Origin: Scatosoma sp045576335
Lineage (GTDB): Bacteria; Bacillota; Clostridia; Christensenellales; Borkfalkiaceae
Length of the DNA stretch: 64,000 nucleotides
NCBI GenBank assembly: GCA_045576335.1
Contig: JAZNGH010000020.1
Location: forward strand, 1-64,000
Direction: 5' to 3'
The notes under the pieces are model-generated. The model was not told the DNA's origin. It saw only the letters and a list, made by a program, of their open reading frames with translations, and did no database searches. A program made the translations under genes and the position numbers. Positions 47,301 to 55,149 of the stretch are shown one piece after another. How positions within the stretch are numbered: position 1 is the first letter of the stretch; the number at the start of each line of letters is the position of its first letter.

Positions 47301-49504
47301 CTTGCGCCTTGCGTAAGCGTGCCTTCGTATTTTTCACCGTTTAATCCGCTTGCATTATACCAGCCTGCAAACGTGTAACCAGACAACGAAGTAGCGTAGG
47401 TATCCACGGAGAACGAATCGCCTTCCGCTTTATACAACGCCCCAACGGACGAGCCGCCGCTTACGTTGAACGATACTTGGTATACCTTCACCGTCGTGCT
47501 GACCCAATCGGACACGGCGTTTTGCGCGTTGTAGCAGCGTACCTTGACGGTAACGTCACCCTTTTGCGCGAACGCAACCGTTGCTTGATTTGCGTCCTCT
47601 ACGAAGAACTCTTCACCGCCGCCGACGACGACTCCGTATTTCGTTGCGCCCAAAACGGCATCCCACGAAACGGTACCGTTGCTGTAAACAAGCGTGTCCG
47701 CCATCTTGTTGTCCGCGCGCACAGTATACATATCCGATTTAAGGGACGTCTTTGCAGCGTCGGCACAGGTTGCTTGTACGTAAATTTCCGAAACGTTGTT
47801 CGTGAAATGTATATCGTCAAGCGCAAATTCGTTTGTGGAAACGGTATATTCCTTGTTTCCAATAGTAATCTTATACCCCGTTGCGTTATCTACCGCATCC
47901 CAAACAACGGAATGACCGCTCAATTTCAGACCCATAGGTACTGCCAATCTTGCGTTGTTAAACGTTACGGTTTGCACCGCGGACGAATTGTACGCTCTTG
48001 ATATAGGATATACTTTTACTTCAAGCACACCCGTCAAGCCGCGCAAAGAAACGCTCGTTTCGGTAATCGTATTTTTACCGCGCGAAGCGCCGTCGTCAAA
48101 AATTTCCACTACGTAACCCGTAGCGTTTTCCACCGCATTCCACGTAGCGATTTCCGTAGCTGAATCAACGTTCAAGCCCGTCACCTCGGCAAGGTTTGCT
48201 TCAAACTCGTATTGCACGGGCGTAGAAGCGGTATAGCCGTCTGCAACCGCTTGCACGGTGAATATGATACCTTCTTCCTGCATTGCACAAGCGGAGAAAT
48301 CATAGGCGGGCGACGTTACTTCTACTTGCGTATGAACGTGCGTGTCGTCACCACAGTCGACGGTAATAAGATATTTGGTTGCGTTTGCAATTTCGTTAAA
48401 CGTCAACAAACGGCCTTCGCTAACGTTAAAATGCGTTATCTTATTCAACTGCTTATTCTTATAGTATGCCGTCGTAGAAATCGTCGTTCCTACCGAAACC
48501 TCCACTCTGTACTCGCCAGCAGGACGTTTCGAGAAATCCAAAGCACACGACGTTTCCCCGGGAATAACCGTCGAATAAGCAATTTGATCGTTTGCATCGT
48601 ATACAAACACGTTATAAGGCAACGTATTTCCGGGAATCGAGTTCCACGTGATCCCCGTAGGGGTTACGGAAACGTTGAGTTTGTCGCTCTCTTCCCAAAC
48701 GGCGTAAAGCGTGGTATTTTCACCAAGCTTATTTTCATTATATTTATATGTAAGCTTTGTTCCGTCGGCGTAATCGCTCACCCACCAACCGGCAAACGTT
48801 GCACCCTCTTTTTCGGGCGTGGGCAATTCCGTGTTATATACAACGCCCCCCTTCGTTTGTACGGACGAAAAAGCGTCTTGTCCGTCTACAACGAAATTCA
48901 CGGTAAATTCCGCCGCTTCCGTTTTTTCCACAAAACGGGCGTACAGCGTTACGTTATCTTTTATAGCGGTATCAAAATCGTATAACGTTTGCAAAGCTTC
49001 GTCCGCGTACCAACCGACGAACCAGTAGTTTTCTTTGGTCGGATCTGCTGGTTTCGTCGCCGCTCTGCCGTTGAGCACCGTCGCCGCCGCCACTTCGCTG
49101 CCGCCATTGGTATTGAACGTCACGGTGTAGTTGACTTTCTTATAGAAAGTATACTCCGCGTTGGCGTACTTCAACTGCAACGTCGTACCCTCTACGGTAA
49201 ATTCCGCCGTTTGACCGTCGCTAAACGTAGCCGTTACTTTCGTGCCATCGTACGTGTAGCCGCCCGTCAAGGTCGCGCCGTTGATTTTCAGCGTAACCTC
49301 CGTAGGCGTTACGCTTACCGTCGTTTGATCCGCGTTTTCGCTCGTGTCCGTAGAGCAATAATACTCGCCAACCGACTCAAAGGTCAGCTCCTGCGAGCTG
49401 GACGACGTGGAATCGCTGTCCCCGCCGCAAGCCGTCAATCCGACAGGCAGCACGGTAAGCGTAGCCGCAAGCATCAAACTTACTAAATAGTTTTTAGCCT
49501 TCAT
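38372..49504 (-). CDS. 3710-residue BspA-like LRR surface lipoprotein
   Basis: A single open frame of 11.1 kb. The signal peptide ends LTAC with Cys26. A small beta domain (~40-125) is followed by two InlB-type B-repeats (~127-273), Fn3-like modules (~275-700; WNAVENATGYVVEI, WDAVDNATGYKITI), two more B-repeats (~700-845), and then about 2800 residues of LRR_5/BspA units up to near the C-terminus. The phrases 'SIGDYAFAGC.x.L' and 'VTIPEGV' recur at about 23 residues. No LPXTG, TM anchor or catalytic motif is seen, so only the lipid would anchor it. The expected role is adhesion to host, food or other cells. It has its own promoter, a structured leader and a terminator, with AAAGGAGG 8 nt before the ATG, so it is expressed apart from the downstream cluster. 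Confidence 0.92.
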   Translation of the reverse strand: MKAKNYLVSLMLAATLTVLPVGLTACGGDSDSTSSSSQELTFESVGEYYCSTDTSENADQTTVSVTPTEVTLKINGATLTGGYTYDGTKVTATFSDGQTAEFTVEGTTLQLKYANAEYTFYKKVNYTVTFNTNGGSEVAAATVLNGRAATKPADPTKENYWFVGWYADEALQTLYDFDTAIKDNVTLYARFVEKTEAAEFTVNFVVDGQDAFSSVQTKGGVVYNTELPTPEKEGATFAGWWVSDYADGTKLTYKYNENKLGENTTLYAVWEESDKLNVSVTPTGITWNSIPGNTLPYNVFVYDANDQIAYSTVIPGETSCALDFSKRPAGEYRVEVSVGTTISTTAYYKNKQLNKITHFNVSEGRLLTFNEIANATKYLITVDCGDDTHVHTQVEVTSPAYDFSACAMQEEGIIFTVQAVADGYTASTPVQYEFEANLAEVTGLNVDSATEIATWNAVENATGYVVEIFDDGASRGKNTITETSVSLRGLTGVLEVKVYPISRAYNSSAVQTVTFNNARLAVPMGLKLSGHSVVWDAVDNATGYKITIGNKEYTVSTNEFALDDIHFTNNVSEIYVQATCADAAKTSLKSDMYTVRADNKMADTLVYSNGTVSWDAVLGATKYGVVVGGGEEFFVEDANQATVAFAQKGDVTVKVRCYNAQNAVSDWVSTTVKVYQVSFNVSGGSSVGALYKAEGDSFSVDTYATSLSGYTFAGWYNASGLNGEKYEGTLTQGASDLTIYAKWTANKYTVTLNAGELGVLDAQEATQEREYGSSYILPTPECKDTTKVFAGWRLEPNNQGTQYTKADGTSIGPWLQADNELVLYASWLELFTFDEVKENDVLIGYAVKASYGVELVSELTIPATYKDLPVVRIDNLAFGGEQGIACASLKVINIPTSIKDIFLSADGAYASTSAFSGCSNLERITVYGEVTEDTVFISDNGSLIKNNTQTGQVELFYVPKAKGKSAEVEEYYVSEKVTAIPYGTFYQSRLKKIVVPASVVQIDVGAFKNSSYLQEIEFLASTDGEEKALNIAEGAFEGCTSITEIALPARIQSITALLLDDLKNLTNVEIVGNAVDGVMPYKALGGVVGKGNVLIYYPRAKEGFYTIHTDFTEIADYAFNGASKLTGVKIHEAVTSIGMYAFSKCSGITSVTFMGTADSSALTIDKYAFYDCSNITELTLPANLAKLEEYAFGYNRNLTKVYLQIGETAVLSDNVFMKTDGTSYVEALYIGANVKDVAIASVFGNKLVSVEVSPDNQNYASEEGVLFDKDITEIVYFPANKTDPYTIPDTVVVIGARVFESKKITAVTIPATTTTIGDYAFYNCTALTTVTIKSAENTAQEVALTIGSYAFEHCSVLNNVEIPARVISIGDYAYANNAGLTSITIEGDALMFTNGATNALTIGEYAFASYSKAYGNTQAQTPTLKLATITLPTRLDEIGAYAFSNSALTSVNIPEGVEEIGDYAFESSKKLVSITLPTTLTKLGAYTSAGAISSMNVFSNCSALTSVTVTDGNENFATKNGVLYVVSDNVFTELLFNPIKNAGTDGKVVIASTVTKIWKDAFKNNSGITEITFDGDVASTINIGTDVFNGCTTLQKIELPNGITTISANMFKECDALETVSIPWTVKSMESKAFYGCGKLKEVIFAETPPEEKENEEALTFAACNSSSGIFYNCSKLEKLILPERTSTIGKFAFYGLKIKEAYIPASVSSLGESAFANCYSLAKLTFGLEDSALTAIPKNAFQNCRALTTVVLPDSITSIADNAFQTGSAYSAGGITSLTLPANLQTIGKNAFQYAQIKTLTFGEKLTTISNYAFADCAVESIDFSKATALTTIGANAFDSCKSLTGVSIPASVTSIGADAFNACTALTALDFVSTDENQSKLASIGDHAFRRTAIEEVRFPESSSTITLGEGLFAGCTNLTDVHLSKSVTNVQDVFQNCPSLDWIEVADQHPNFSTKEGEKILYNANGNGIRYIYGSIVGVLDLATKVNEGTMEGIVELGDYAFENQSLMTSIILPYTLQSIGNYAFAGCNRLANVTFLSKDGEAYQLKSIGDYAFAGTPIRSIALPENVTEIGINAFADCAYLETATLNSKLSEIGDYAFSGALKLSAVTIPEGITSIGNYMFKGTALTSVKIPASVKSIGTSAFEGCAELAQVDFAALKDTTLTSELTEIGANAFKNAAKLTSFPYPNTVTKFGNYALSGTALTSFTFHNTTTSIGTHMFYNVKTLSSVTLPSGIESIPNYMFYNTAFTSFDVPSTVTSIGTNAFENCASLQSVTLPSSLETLGASAFKGCVKLASATFAADPTSLTTINASTFMNDALLTKFGYYSSEDEKYHFPSKLTTIGKQAFSGAAFSTVVIPETVTKLLDQAFENNKALTTVTFGGKLTTVNSSTGFGAKVFMGCTALNSVTIRANTKALGNYLFGNSEDTVSPVLTSLSLPSTLTTLGEGVFTYSNIATIDLSSTSVTAVPVKGFQYAKTTTVKLPTKCTEIKNYAFQGAAVTELDLSKVAKFPTSKGYAAFQDSALTKVTLNSKITAGKFEFYNAKSLQTVELGTSFDLGLTTASSSGNHINMFQNCTALKTIKLTDKVTILPYYFFDGCTSLTTVENLSKVKTLGNYVFKNTAIQTADLSSATAIGASSFQGCTSLKSVTLNNSLTALNNDLFNGCTALQTINLPTSLQTIGNNVFQYCSSLTSTSISALPSTVTSIGTYAFRGTGLTSIDLSAATGLTILGGTSKSTSSNAYTFADCTKLETVKLPTSLQYIPGYAFMNCTALKDISIPASVILIGNEAFANAGLTSITLPKSLESLGNSVFAGSSVTSYTIDPECAAFWTLQGSLYTSDGLLIAFSKNMISDGVLTFPESCTGFAGSSSDGNIFNNAGIKEIVLSGAMTTLPKYAFNGLDTLERITIPATITSIEQYAFQKCTNLREVIFEDGDTELKLGNMIFYYCSSLENVVLSSRIKTIGSSMFGGTSIVACSSLTSITLPEGLEEIGSNAFAYVPLTSITFPSTLKTVGNKAFAYTNISSVAFNNVETLGEGAFQGSKLAAVNFTDKLTSVGGAAFAETLITSVNVPLSVTSWSTSSSGGGAFQDCTLLSSVTIPEGMEIIPASMFAGCTALESVTLPQSLTYISNGAFKGTGLKSIVIPDGVLSLGATQEYEEYTIETSGYNYAFQNCTSLTSVTLPKNLKEIGAGVFNGCTALTEITIPESVGFIGGQVGSFENSGIKSLTIKNPNITLYYAFQNMKKLEEVKLPDGMKYLGVKVFNGCTSLKEITLPASLVNLETVYLSNNGSWTEASGGGQFSYTALQKIVIPNGVTEIPKEAFSNCTSLVEVVIGDGVESIGQSAFYGCTSLSKVTVGLLVETFGNTSVFYNCDKLVEIYNRSLYITVEAGSSDYGYLGYNARNIYTDQLGETMMTVENGFYVLTEGTDKTLVNYVGTEKNVVVPEGITVIAKNAFKGNKNLYTIVLPDTLTTIEQNAFEDCYNLYKVTLGTNVKTIEGAFTTCYKLIEVYNKSALELEIGAITNGSVAKYAKNVYTPTEGASKLSIVNDCVIYTDGEDKIFVAYVGSSGEVVLPAGVTEIIAYAFYGGSVSATANDWLVSIKASDNALKVIGAYAFQYCTVLESVELGNGIQSIGTCAFRYDYAVSSYTIGENVTEVGANAFGSWAKTQTVYVVATQEAVEAYEWVSTWSGSATVVYDCLNVDAEE

Positions 49505-49577
49505 AATTCAGCCTCCTTTTCCAATATGAACATCTCTTTCTCTGTCCGTCCATAAAATTTTTCAAAGTAAAGATTTT

Positions 49578-49650
49578 TTTGTTTTGCGAAGCAAAACAAA
49601 TAGGGTACCCTATGCGCCGTCGAAAAAAAGTGCCTTGCCGTTTTTTGACG
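49578..49650 (-). promoter_or_regulatory. Structured leader of the giant LRR gene (three hairpins)
   Basis: Three inverted repeats lie within the predicted 5' UTR: an imperfect stem CGTC(G)AAAAAA / TTTTTTGACG (49619-49650), a perfect palindrome ATAGGGTACCCTAT (49600-49613), and a 10-bp stem TTTGTTTTGC / GCAAAACAAA with loop GAA (49578-49600). None ends in a U-run on the minus strand, so attenuation is not obvious. RNA stability control or protein binding is possible. Confidence 0.5.
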
Positions 49651-49683
49651 ATAATTAGCGAGAATACTCCTTATACGTAATCA

Positions 49684-49713
49684 ATTTTATCATAAACCGT
49701 GGATTTAAGTCAA
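49684..49713 (-). promoter_or_regulatory. Extended -10 promoter of the giant LRR gene
   Basis: On the minus strand TTGACT (49708-49713), an 18-bp spacer, then TGA-TAAAAT with -10 at 49684-49689. The predicted start near 49677 gives a leader of about 170 nt. The AT-rich stretch 49714-49815 holds a further imperfect hairpin but no gene. Confidence 0.6.
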
Positions 49714-49817
49714 GCAATTACTTCGTAATTCCATAAAAAAGTAGCATTTGTTTTTTTAATGAAGACAATCGAAAAAATAAATAGATGATTTCCCGTCTAT
49801 TTGTTTTTTTGCTAAAC

Positions 49818-49862
49818 AAAAATGCGCGCCCCGAGGGTCGAAAATCGACCCTCGGGGCGCGT
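49818..49862 (-). terminator. Terminator of the ROK-isomerase-helicase operon
   Basis: A 16-bp perfect stem CGCGCCCCGAGGGTCG / CGACCCTCGGGGCGCG with a 5-nt loop, followed on the minus strand by CATTTTTGTTT. It lies 14 bp past the helicase stop codon. Confidence 0.93.
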
Positions 49863-49875
49863 TATTATCCGTTTT

Positions 49876-52800
49876 TTAGTGGTTTTCTTTCCACGAAATC
49901 GTTTCGCCGTCCGCCTCGAATTGCACGCCGAGCAGCTGCAAAGCGTTTTCCATACACTCGACGATTGCGTCGCCTGCGCGGGCAAAGCCGAGCTGCGTAG
50001 AAATCAAGCGGAACAAACCCGTTTTTTCCACCGTTACGTTGAGGCGCAACACCTCCCGAATCCCCAGCGCAAGCTCCTGCAATTCGATATACCGAGCTTC
50101 ACGGGGCGCATCCCCCTCTTCGGGTACGCGGAGCATAGGAACGGGCTTATTCGCCTGATATAAAAATCCGTTTTCGCGAATGATGCCGTACTTTTCACAG
50201 CCCCACATCAGTCTGTCAAACTCGTCGTGTACGATATTCGTCACCTTTTCCCGACCGCCGAACATACGCACGATACGCCGCAAAAGCCATTCCTCCGAAA
50301 CGGGAGATTCCGCCTCTACGATTGCCCGCGTTACCTTGACGATATCGTTTTTGTGAATGATAGCAAGCCTGTTCTCGTCCGCTTTTTTGTACTTGGGAAA
50401 AGCGAAATGCTTTTCTTTTATCTCTTGCTCGAAGCCGTCTTGCGTTTTCTCTTTTTTCTCCTTTCGGGGCGGATTTGCAATCGCGTGCTTAACGGCGGCA
50501 AGCAAGCGTTCCCTTTCCACCCGTTTATTCGCAAACCAGTCGATAGACCAAATACGGTAGAAATGCCAGCCCATGCGCTCCATAACGTCCTGCTGTAAGC
50601 GGTCCCTATCGCGCGTCGTCTTGGAAGCGCGGTACGCCTCGCCGTCACATTCGATTGCCAGCGCGTACTCCTCCGTTTGAGGGCGTTTGACCGCCAAATC
50701 GATTTTGAAGGACGAGCTTCCCAGCCGTCTTTCCACCTCGAAGCCCTGCTCCGTCAGGAAATCGTAAATTTCCCCCTCCAAATCGGAATTTTCCGCCGCG
50801 AACGGGTCCGTTGCCACGGAAGCGCGCGTGAGCGCGATATCGCCGTTTTCGGCGTAATCCAAATAATCCCGAAGCAATCTCGCGCCCACCGAATTCGTAC
50901 GCGAAATATCGATATCCGTATAGCGCATAGAGGAAACGAGCTGTACGTTGTATTTGGCGCGGGTGACGGCAACGTTCAAGCGTCTTTCCCCGCCCGCACG
51001 GTTGACGGGTCCGAAATTGAGAAACAATTTCCCCTGCGCGTCCTTGGCGTACGCCACGCTGAAAATGATGATGTCGCGTTCGTCGCCCTGCACCGTTTCC
51101 AGATTTTTGACGAAAAACGGCTCGTTTCTGTCCGATTTGAAGAACCAGTCTTTGGACGGATCCTGTCTTCTACGCTTGGTTATCAGTCTGTCTATCAATC
51201 TCTGTTGCGAGATGCTGAACGCGACCACGCCCACGCTTCTTTCGGGGTATTTTTCAATGTTTTCAAACACCAAATCCACGACGCGTTCCGCCTCCAAGCG
51301 GTTGGTTTTGCTCGTTCTGTCGAACACGCCGTCCACGAAAAAGTAGTCCACGCCCAAGCCCTTTTTGTCCTTTTGCGAGGAGGGGAAGGTGACCAAATCG
51401 CCGTCGTAGAAATTCGCGTTGGAAAAGGCAATGAGGCGTTCGAAACGGCTTCTGTAATGCCATTTGAGCCGCCGTTGCGGGAACGCGGTGGAGCAAAGGT
51501 CGAGAATGGACTCGAAATCGGTGATATCCTCCTCTTCCTCGTCGTCGTCAAGCTCGGCGACCGAATTGAAGAAATTGCTCGGCGGCATTTGCTTGGAATC
51601 GCCCACAACGATCAACTGCTTGCCGCGATAAATCGCGCCGATCGCGTCTTGCGGGAATATCTGTGAAGCCTCGTCGAATACCACGACGTCGAACTGCATT
51701 TCGGGGCTTAAAAAGGTGCTTACGCTCAACGGCGACATCAAGAAGCAGGGTTTGAGCGTTTGCGCCAGCTCGCCGATTTCCGAAAGCAGCTGCCGTATGC
51801 CCTTTTGCTTGCGTTTCTTTTCCCCCTCGCGGAGCAATACCGAAACGCTGCTGCCCTGTGCAATCATATCCAGCGACGGTCTTTGCGCGGACAACGCCGC
51901 CTTGATTTTCGCCTTGTTGATGTCAAAGTGCAAAACGTCCTTTTCTCTGAACCGTTTTACCGCCTCGTCGTGCGGGATTCTCGCAAGCGCGGCAAGCTCG
52001 GGCGTATCGCGCAAAATCAAATCCACCCATTGCGTGCAGTACGCCTTTTGGAATACGTCGGCGACGGCGCGGGCGGGAATGTTTTTATCCACCGTTTTCG
52101 TGACGAACTTCAACAAGGACAGGTCGTTCAGCTCGTCTAAAAGCTTGACGAACGAGCACCAGTGCCCGAGCTCGTCTACGTGCTCCAAGCAAGATCGATA
52201 TTTTTTACTCAAATCGTCCAACGGCGCGCGTTGGGTGTCGTACGCGTTGCAATCGAAACGCGCCGTAAGTGCTTTTTCGCCCTGCTCGTAGCTTGCAAAC
52301 GCCTTTTCGTACGTCTCGGCAAGCCTTGCAAACGCGAAGCGTTTGGCGACGAAGTCGCTCGGTGCGATTTTTTGCAGCTTTGCAAAGTCCAAGCCCGCGG
52401 CTTGAAGCTCGCTCAAACGCTCCAATTCGTTAAGCAAGCCCGCAAAATCGGTGTTTACGCCCGCGTACGCCTTGCCAAGGGAAGCCTTTACGCGGTTTTC
52501 CAGCGCGTTGAATTCCTGCAAGGTCTGTTGATACGCACACAAATCGTCCATTGCCGCGACCGCTTTTTTGTACGAGGGCTTTTTGCCGTTGGTAGCGCAA
52601 AGCTTGATATCGCGGACGATACCCTTATAGTCCTTGGAGAACAGACGGGTGAAAAAGCCGTCGAATTCTCGCGTTAAGCGTTTATGTAAATCCCGTCCGT
52701 TTAATTTGTAAATATCCTCGTCAAAGCACGCGTCCAAAGCCTTTTTCTTTTGCAAAACCTTTTGTGCGAGCGTTTGCATGGTTTTGCAAAGCTCCGTAAC

Positions 52801-54483
52801 GCGGGCGTTCTCCCCCGCGTTCAACAGCGCGGGCGTGATAAAGCTGCAATCCTTTGCGAGCGCGAAAAACCGATGCAGCGTATGCGCGTTTTGTACGCCG
52901 TCCGCACGGACGCCGTATTGGTTCTTTGCCTCGTCGCGAAGCGAAATAAGTACGTCGCAAAGGGCTATCGCGCTTTGAAGCTCCGCTTTCAGCTTGTTCA
53001 CGGCAGAATAAGAGGAATCGGGGTCAACGTAGCCGTACCACGCGTTTTGGCGGTAATCGTAGCCTACGGACGCGGTGTATTCCGCGTAACGCGTCAAAGC
53101 GGTTTCCGCTCTCTCGGCGTATTCCTCGCCCTTTGAAAGAAGGTCGGGTATCACGAACACGAGGTCGGGCGCGTTTCTTCTCGCCGCAATTTCCTCGTAG
53201 AGGCGGTAAAGGGATTTGTTGACGATGGTGCGCGGCTCGTGCAACGCCTTTGCGTATTCGTCCAAACGCGCTTGGGCTTCCTTCTTTAAGCGCAATTCCT
53301 TATCCGCTTTGTCCGAAACGCCGCTCTTTTGCAATTTGAGCGTATGGCAAAGCTCCTCTATCACCTGCTTTTTGTTGGCTTTATGGCTGTGCAATTCCAA
53401 ACAGAACTCTTCCAGCCCCACTTTTTTCAATTTTTCGTATACGACGCTGAGTGCCGCGAGCTTTTCGGACACGAACAGCACTTTTTTGCCGTCGCTCATA
53501 CATTCGGCGATCAGGTTGGTGATCGTTTGGCTCTTGCCCGTACCGGGAGGCCCTTGTAAAACGAAGCTCTCCCCGCGCTTGGCAAGCGCAATCGCTTCCC
53601 CTTGGCTGGAATCGGCGTCTACGACGTTGCGTAAAGACAAAAGGTCGGGGGCAGGTATGCGTTCAACCTGTTTTTGCTCCGCTTTTTCCTCACGCTGACC
53701 GAGCAGGGCGCGCACGTTCGTATTCTCTACGATTTTGGCGGCGTTGTCCTTTAAGTCCTTGTACATATTCAGCTTCAAAAAGGAGAACGTACCGATTTTA
53801 CATTCGGTTGTCACCGTCCATTTCAAGCGCGATACCACGTCCTGCACGCGTAAAAAATAGCCCTCTATTCCCTCATCCTCGTCAAACTCGGGAAGCTTTA
53901 CCCCGTACTCGTTTTGCAGCTTGAAGGAAAAAGTGGGATTGACGATAACCTCGTCGTCCGTGACGCGGATATAGCACGGCTCGACGGGGGATTCGTTTTC
54001 AATGGAAACGGGCGCAAGCAAAATGGGCGCGCGCATGGTCGTGGGCGAGTTTTCATTCTCCCGCCAATGGATAAAGCCGAAAGCAAGATAGGCGATATTC
54101 ACACCCGTTTCTTCCATTGCGCTACGCGCCTTTTTTCCTATGGCTTTTAAGGTCTGAATGGGTTTGTTTTCCGATTGATAGACGAGGATTTGACGGTTTT
54201 TTACCTTTTTCCGATAGGCAAGAAGATACTCGCCCTTGGTTATCCGTTTATCGTACACATTCCCCTCCGATAAAAGGGAAAAATCCTCCTCGTCTTCCAG
54301 CTTGGGGTCGTATACCTCAAAAACGGCGGAATGCTCCGCACGGGAAAACACCGTGGCAAAATCGGGATGGACGATTTCCGCCGTACCCGTTTTTGCGTCC
54401 CTGAAATTGATTAAGTTGTTGCGCTTACCCGTATCGAGCAGCAAGTCCGCCCATACGCGTAATTTTTCCGTTCCTTTATTCAT
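49876..54483 (-). CDS. DUF4011 SF1 helicase with Vsr-like nuclease and DUF3320
   Basis: A 1535-residue protein. Residues 1-~250 are DUF4011-like (LLLDTGKRNNLINF near the start). A superfamily-1 helicase core follows: Walker A GPPGTGKS (311-318), then a long helical insertion (~390-900), DEAS-box VVFDEASQI, GDSKQMPPSNFF, and the late motifs FSVAYA and NVAVTRAK. About residues 1270-1370 form a Vsr/REase-like nuclease (KIDLAVK ... ALAIECDGEAYRAS ... DRDRLQ ... YRIWSIDWF), and the C-terminus carries a DUF3320-type segment (SEEWLLRRIVRMFGG). Helicase-nucleases with this order occur as single-gene antiviral candidates. GGGGGA precedes the ATG. It is last in an operon behind a sugar isomerase and kinase, 20 nt away. 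All motifs look intact. Confidence 0.9.
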   Translation of the reverse strand: MNKGTEKLRVWADLLLDTGKRNNLINFRDAKTGTAEIVHPDFATVFSRAEHSAVFEVYDPKLEDEEDFSLLSEGNVYDKRITKGEYLLAYRKKVKNRQILVYQSENKPIQTLKAIGKKARSAMEETGVNIAYLAFGFIHWRENENSPTTMRAPILLAPVSIENESPVEPCYIRVTDDEVIVNPTFSFKLQNEYGVKLPEFDEDEGIEGYFLRVQDVVSRLKWTVTTECKIGTFSFLKLNMYKDLKDNAAKIVENTNVRALLGQREEKAEQKQVERIPAPDLLSLRNVVDADSSQGEAIALAKRGESFVLQGPPGTGKSQTITNLIAECMSDGKKVLFVSEKLAALSVVYEKLKKVGLEEFCLELHSHKANKKQVIEELCHTLKLQKSGVSDKADKELRLKKEAQARLDEYAKALHEPRTIVNKSLYRLYEEIAARRNAPDLVFVIPDLLSKGEEYAERAETALTRYAEYTASVGYDYRQNAWYGYVDPDSSYSAVNKLKAELQSAIALCDVLISLRDEAKNQYGVRADGVQNAHTLHRFFALAKDCSFITPALLNAGENARVTELCKTMQTLAQKVLQKKKALDACFDEDIYKLNGRDLHKRLTREFDGFFTRLFSKDYKGIVRDIKLCATNGKKPSYKKAVAAMDDLCAYQQTLQEFNALENRVKASLGKAYAGVNTDFAGLLNELERLSELQAAGLDFAKLQKIAPSDFVAKRFAFARLAETYEKAFASYEQGEKALTARFDCNAYDTQRAPLDDLSKKYRSCLEHVDELGHWCSFVKLLDELNDLSLLKFVTKTVDKNIPARAVADVFQKAYCTQWVDLILRDTPELAALARIPHDEAVKRFREKDVLHFDINKAKIKAALSAQRPSLDMIAQGSSVSVLLREGEKKRKQKGIRQLLSEIGELAQTLKPCFLMSPLSVSTFLSPEMQFDVVVFDEASQIFPQDAIGAIYRGKQLIVVGDSKQMPPSNFFNSVAELDDDEEEEDITDFESILDLCSTAFPQRRLKWHYRSRFERLIAFSNANFYDGDLVTFPSSQKDKKGLGVDYFFVDGVFDRTSKTNRLEAERVVDLVFENIEKYPERSVGVVAFSISQQRLIDRLITKRRRQDPSKDWFFKSDRNEPFFVKNLETVQGDERDIIIFSVAYAKDAQGKLFLNFGPVNRAGGERRLNVAVTRAKYNVQLVSSMRYTDIDISRTNSVGARLLRDYLDYAENGDIALTRASVATDPFAAENSDLEGEIYDFLTEQGFEVERRLGSSSFKIDLAVKRPQTEEYALAIECDGEAYRASKTTRDRDRLQQDVMERMGWHFYRIWSIDWFANKRVERERLLAAVKHAIANPPRKEKKEKTQDGFEQEIKEKHFAFPKYKKADENRLAIIHKNDIVKVTRAIVEAESPVSEEWLLRRIVRMFGGREKVTNIVHDEFDRLMWGCEKYGIIRENGFLYQANKPVPMLRVPEEGDAPREARYIELQELALGIREVLRLNVTVEKTGLFRLISTQLGFARAGDAIVECMENALQLLGVQFEADGETISWKENH

Positions 54484-54503
54484 AAGTAAATCCCCCTACG
54501 CGA

Positions 54504-55145
54504 TTACGCGAAAAATTCTTCTTCCAGCATTGCACAAAGGCAATGATACACGGGCAGGTGCAATTCCTGCACCTTGTACGTTTCCGTTTCGGGTACGCAA
54601 ATACAAGCGTCGCAAACCGCTTTGAGCCGTCCGCCGCCGTTGCCCGTGAACGCCACGCTCTTCATTCCCTTTGCCTTTGCCACCAACGCCGCGTACACGC
54701 AATTTTTGGAGTTGCCCGAAGTGGATAACACGAGTAGACAATCCCCCGTTCTTCCCAGCCCGTAAAGCTGTTGTGCAAGTGCGCTGTCCCACGCCTTATC
54801 GTTGGCAAACGCGGTCAATATCCCCGTTTGGGAAATGAGCGAAACGGCGGGAAGCGAGCCTTCCAGCTTGCTCAAAAGATACGCGCCGTCCTCGCCGTAG
54901 CCCGACAACGCTTGCGCCGTTTTTTCGTCGATAGCGCGGCGTTTTTTGAAGGATTTGAGCAGCTCCCCTACGATATGCTCGCTGTCCGACGAGCTGCCGC
55001 CGTTGCCGCCGCAAAAGAGCGTGCCGCCGCCCTTGTACGTTTCTTCCATAATGGCGTACGCCGCCAAAATATCCGCTTTCGCGCCTATAAGCGCGGGGTA
55101 TCTTTCAAATAACTCGTCAAAGATGTTTTTCGTCGTTTCCTTCAT
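54504..55145 (-). CDS. GmhA/SIS-type sugar-phosphate isomerase
   Basis: A 213-residue SIS-domain protein. Motifs of the GmhA branch (sedoheptulose-7-phosphate isomerase) are clear: GGNGGSSSDSEH (46-57) with Glu61, STSGNSKN (142-149) for phosphate binding, and Q194-E195-x-H197-x3-H201 near the C-terminus. DiaA and related proteins share this fold but usually lack the full residue set, so an enzyme is favoured. The ATG at 55145 was chosen because GGGGA lies about 9 nt upstream and it starts 4 nt after the kinase gene; a longer frame has no such site. Its neighbour is a ROK sugar kinase, so the pair may process an imported sugar. No other heptose-pathway gene is nearby. Confidence 0.85.
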   Translation of the reverse strand: MKETTKNIFDELFERYPALIGAKADILAAYAIMEETYKGGGTLFCGGNGGSSSDSEHIVGELLKSFKKRRAIDEKTAQALSGYGEDGAYLLSKLEGSLPAVSLISQTGILTAFANDKAWDSALAQQLYGLGRTGDCLLVLSTSGNSKNCVYAALVAKAKGMKSVAFTGNGGGRLKAVCDACICVPETETYKVQELHLPVYHCLCAMLEEEFFA

Positions 55146-55149
55146 TTGC

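Noticed and set aside
38372..49504. Many short DNA repeats within the LRR genes as a possible CRISPR or satellite array
   Set aside because: The repetition follows the ~23-residue protein period in one open frame and varies at codon level, so it reflects the LRR protein repeat.
49738..49815. Hairpin with T-run on the plus strand as a terminator
   Set aside because: The stem (AAATAGATG / CGTCTATTT) is imperfect and no plus-strand gene ends nearby, so it was not listed as a feature.
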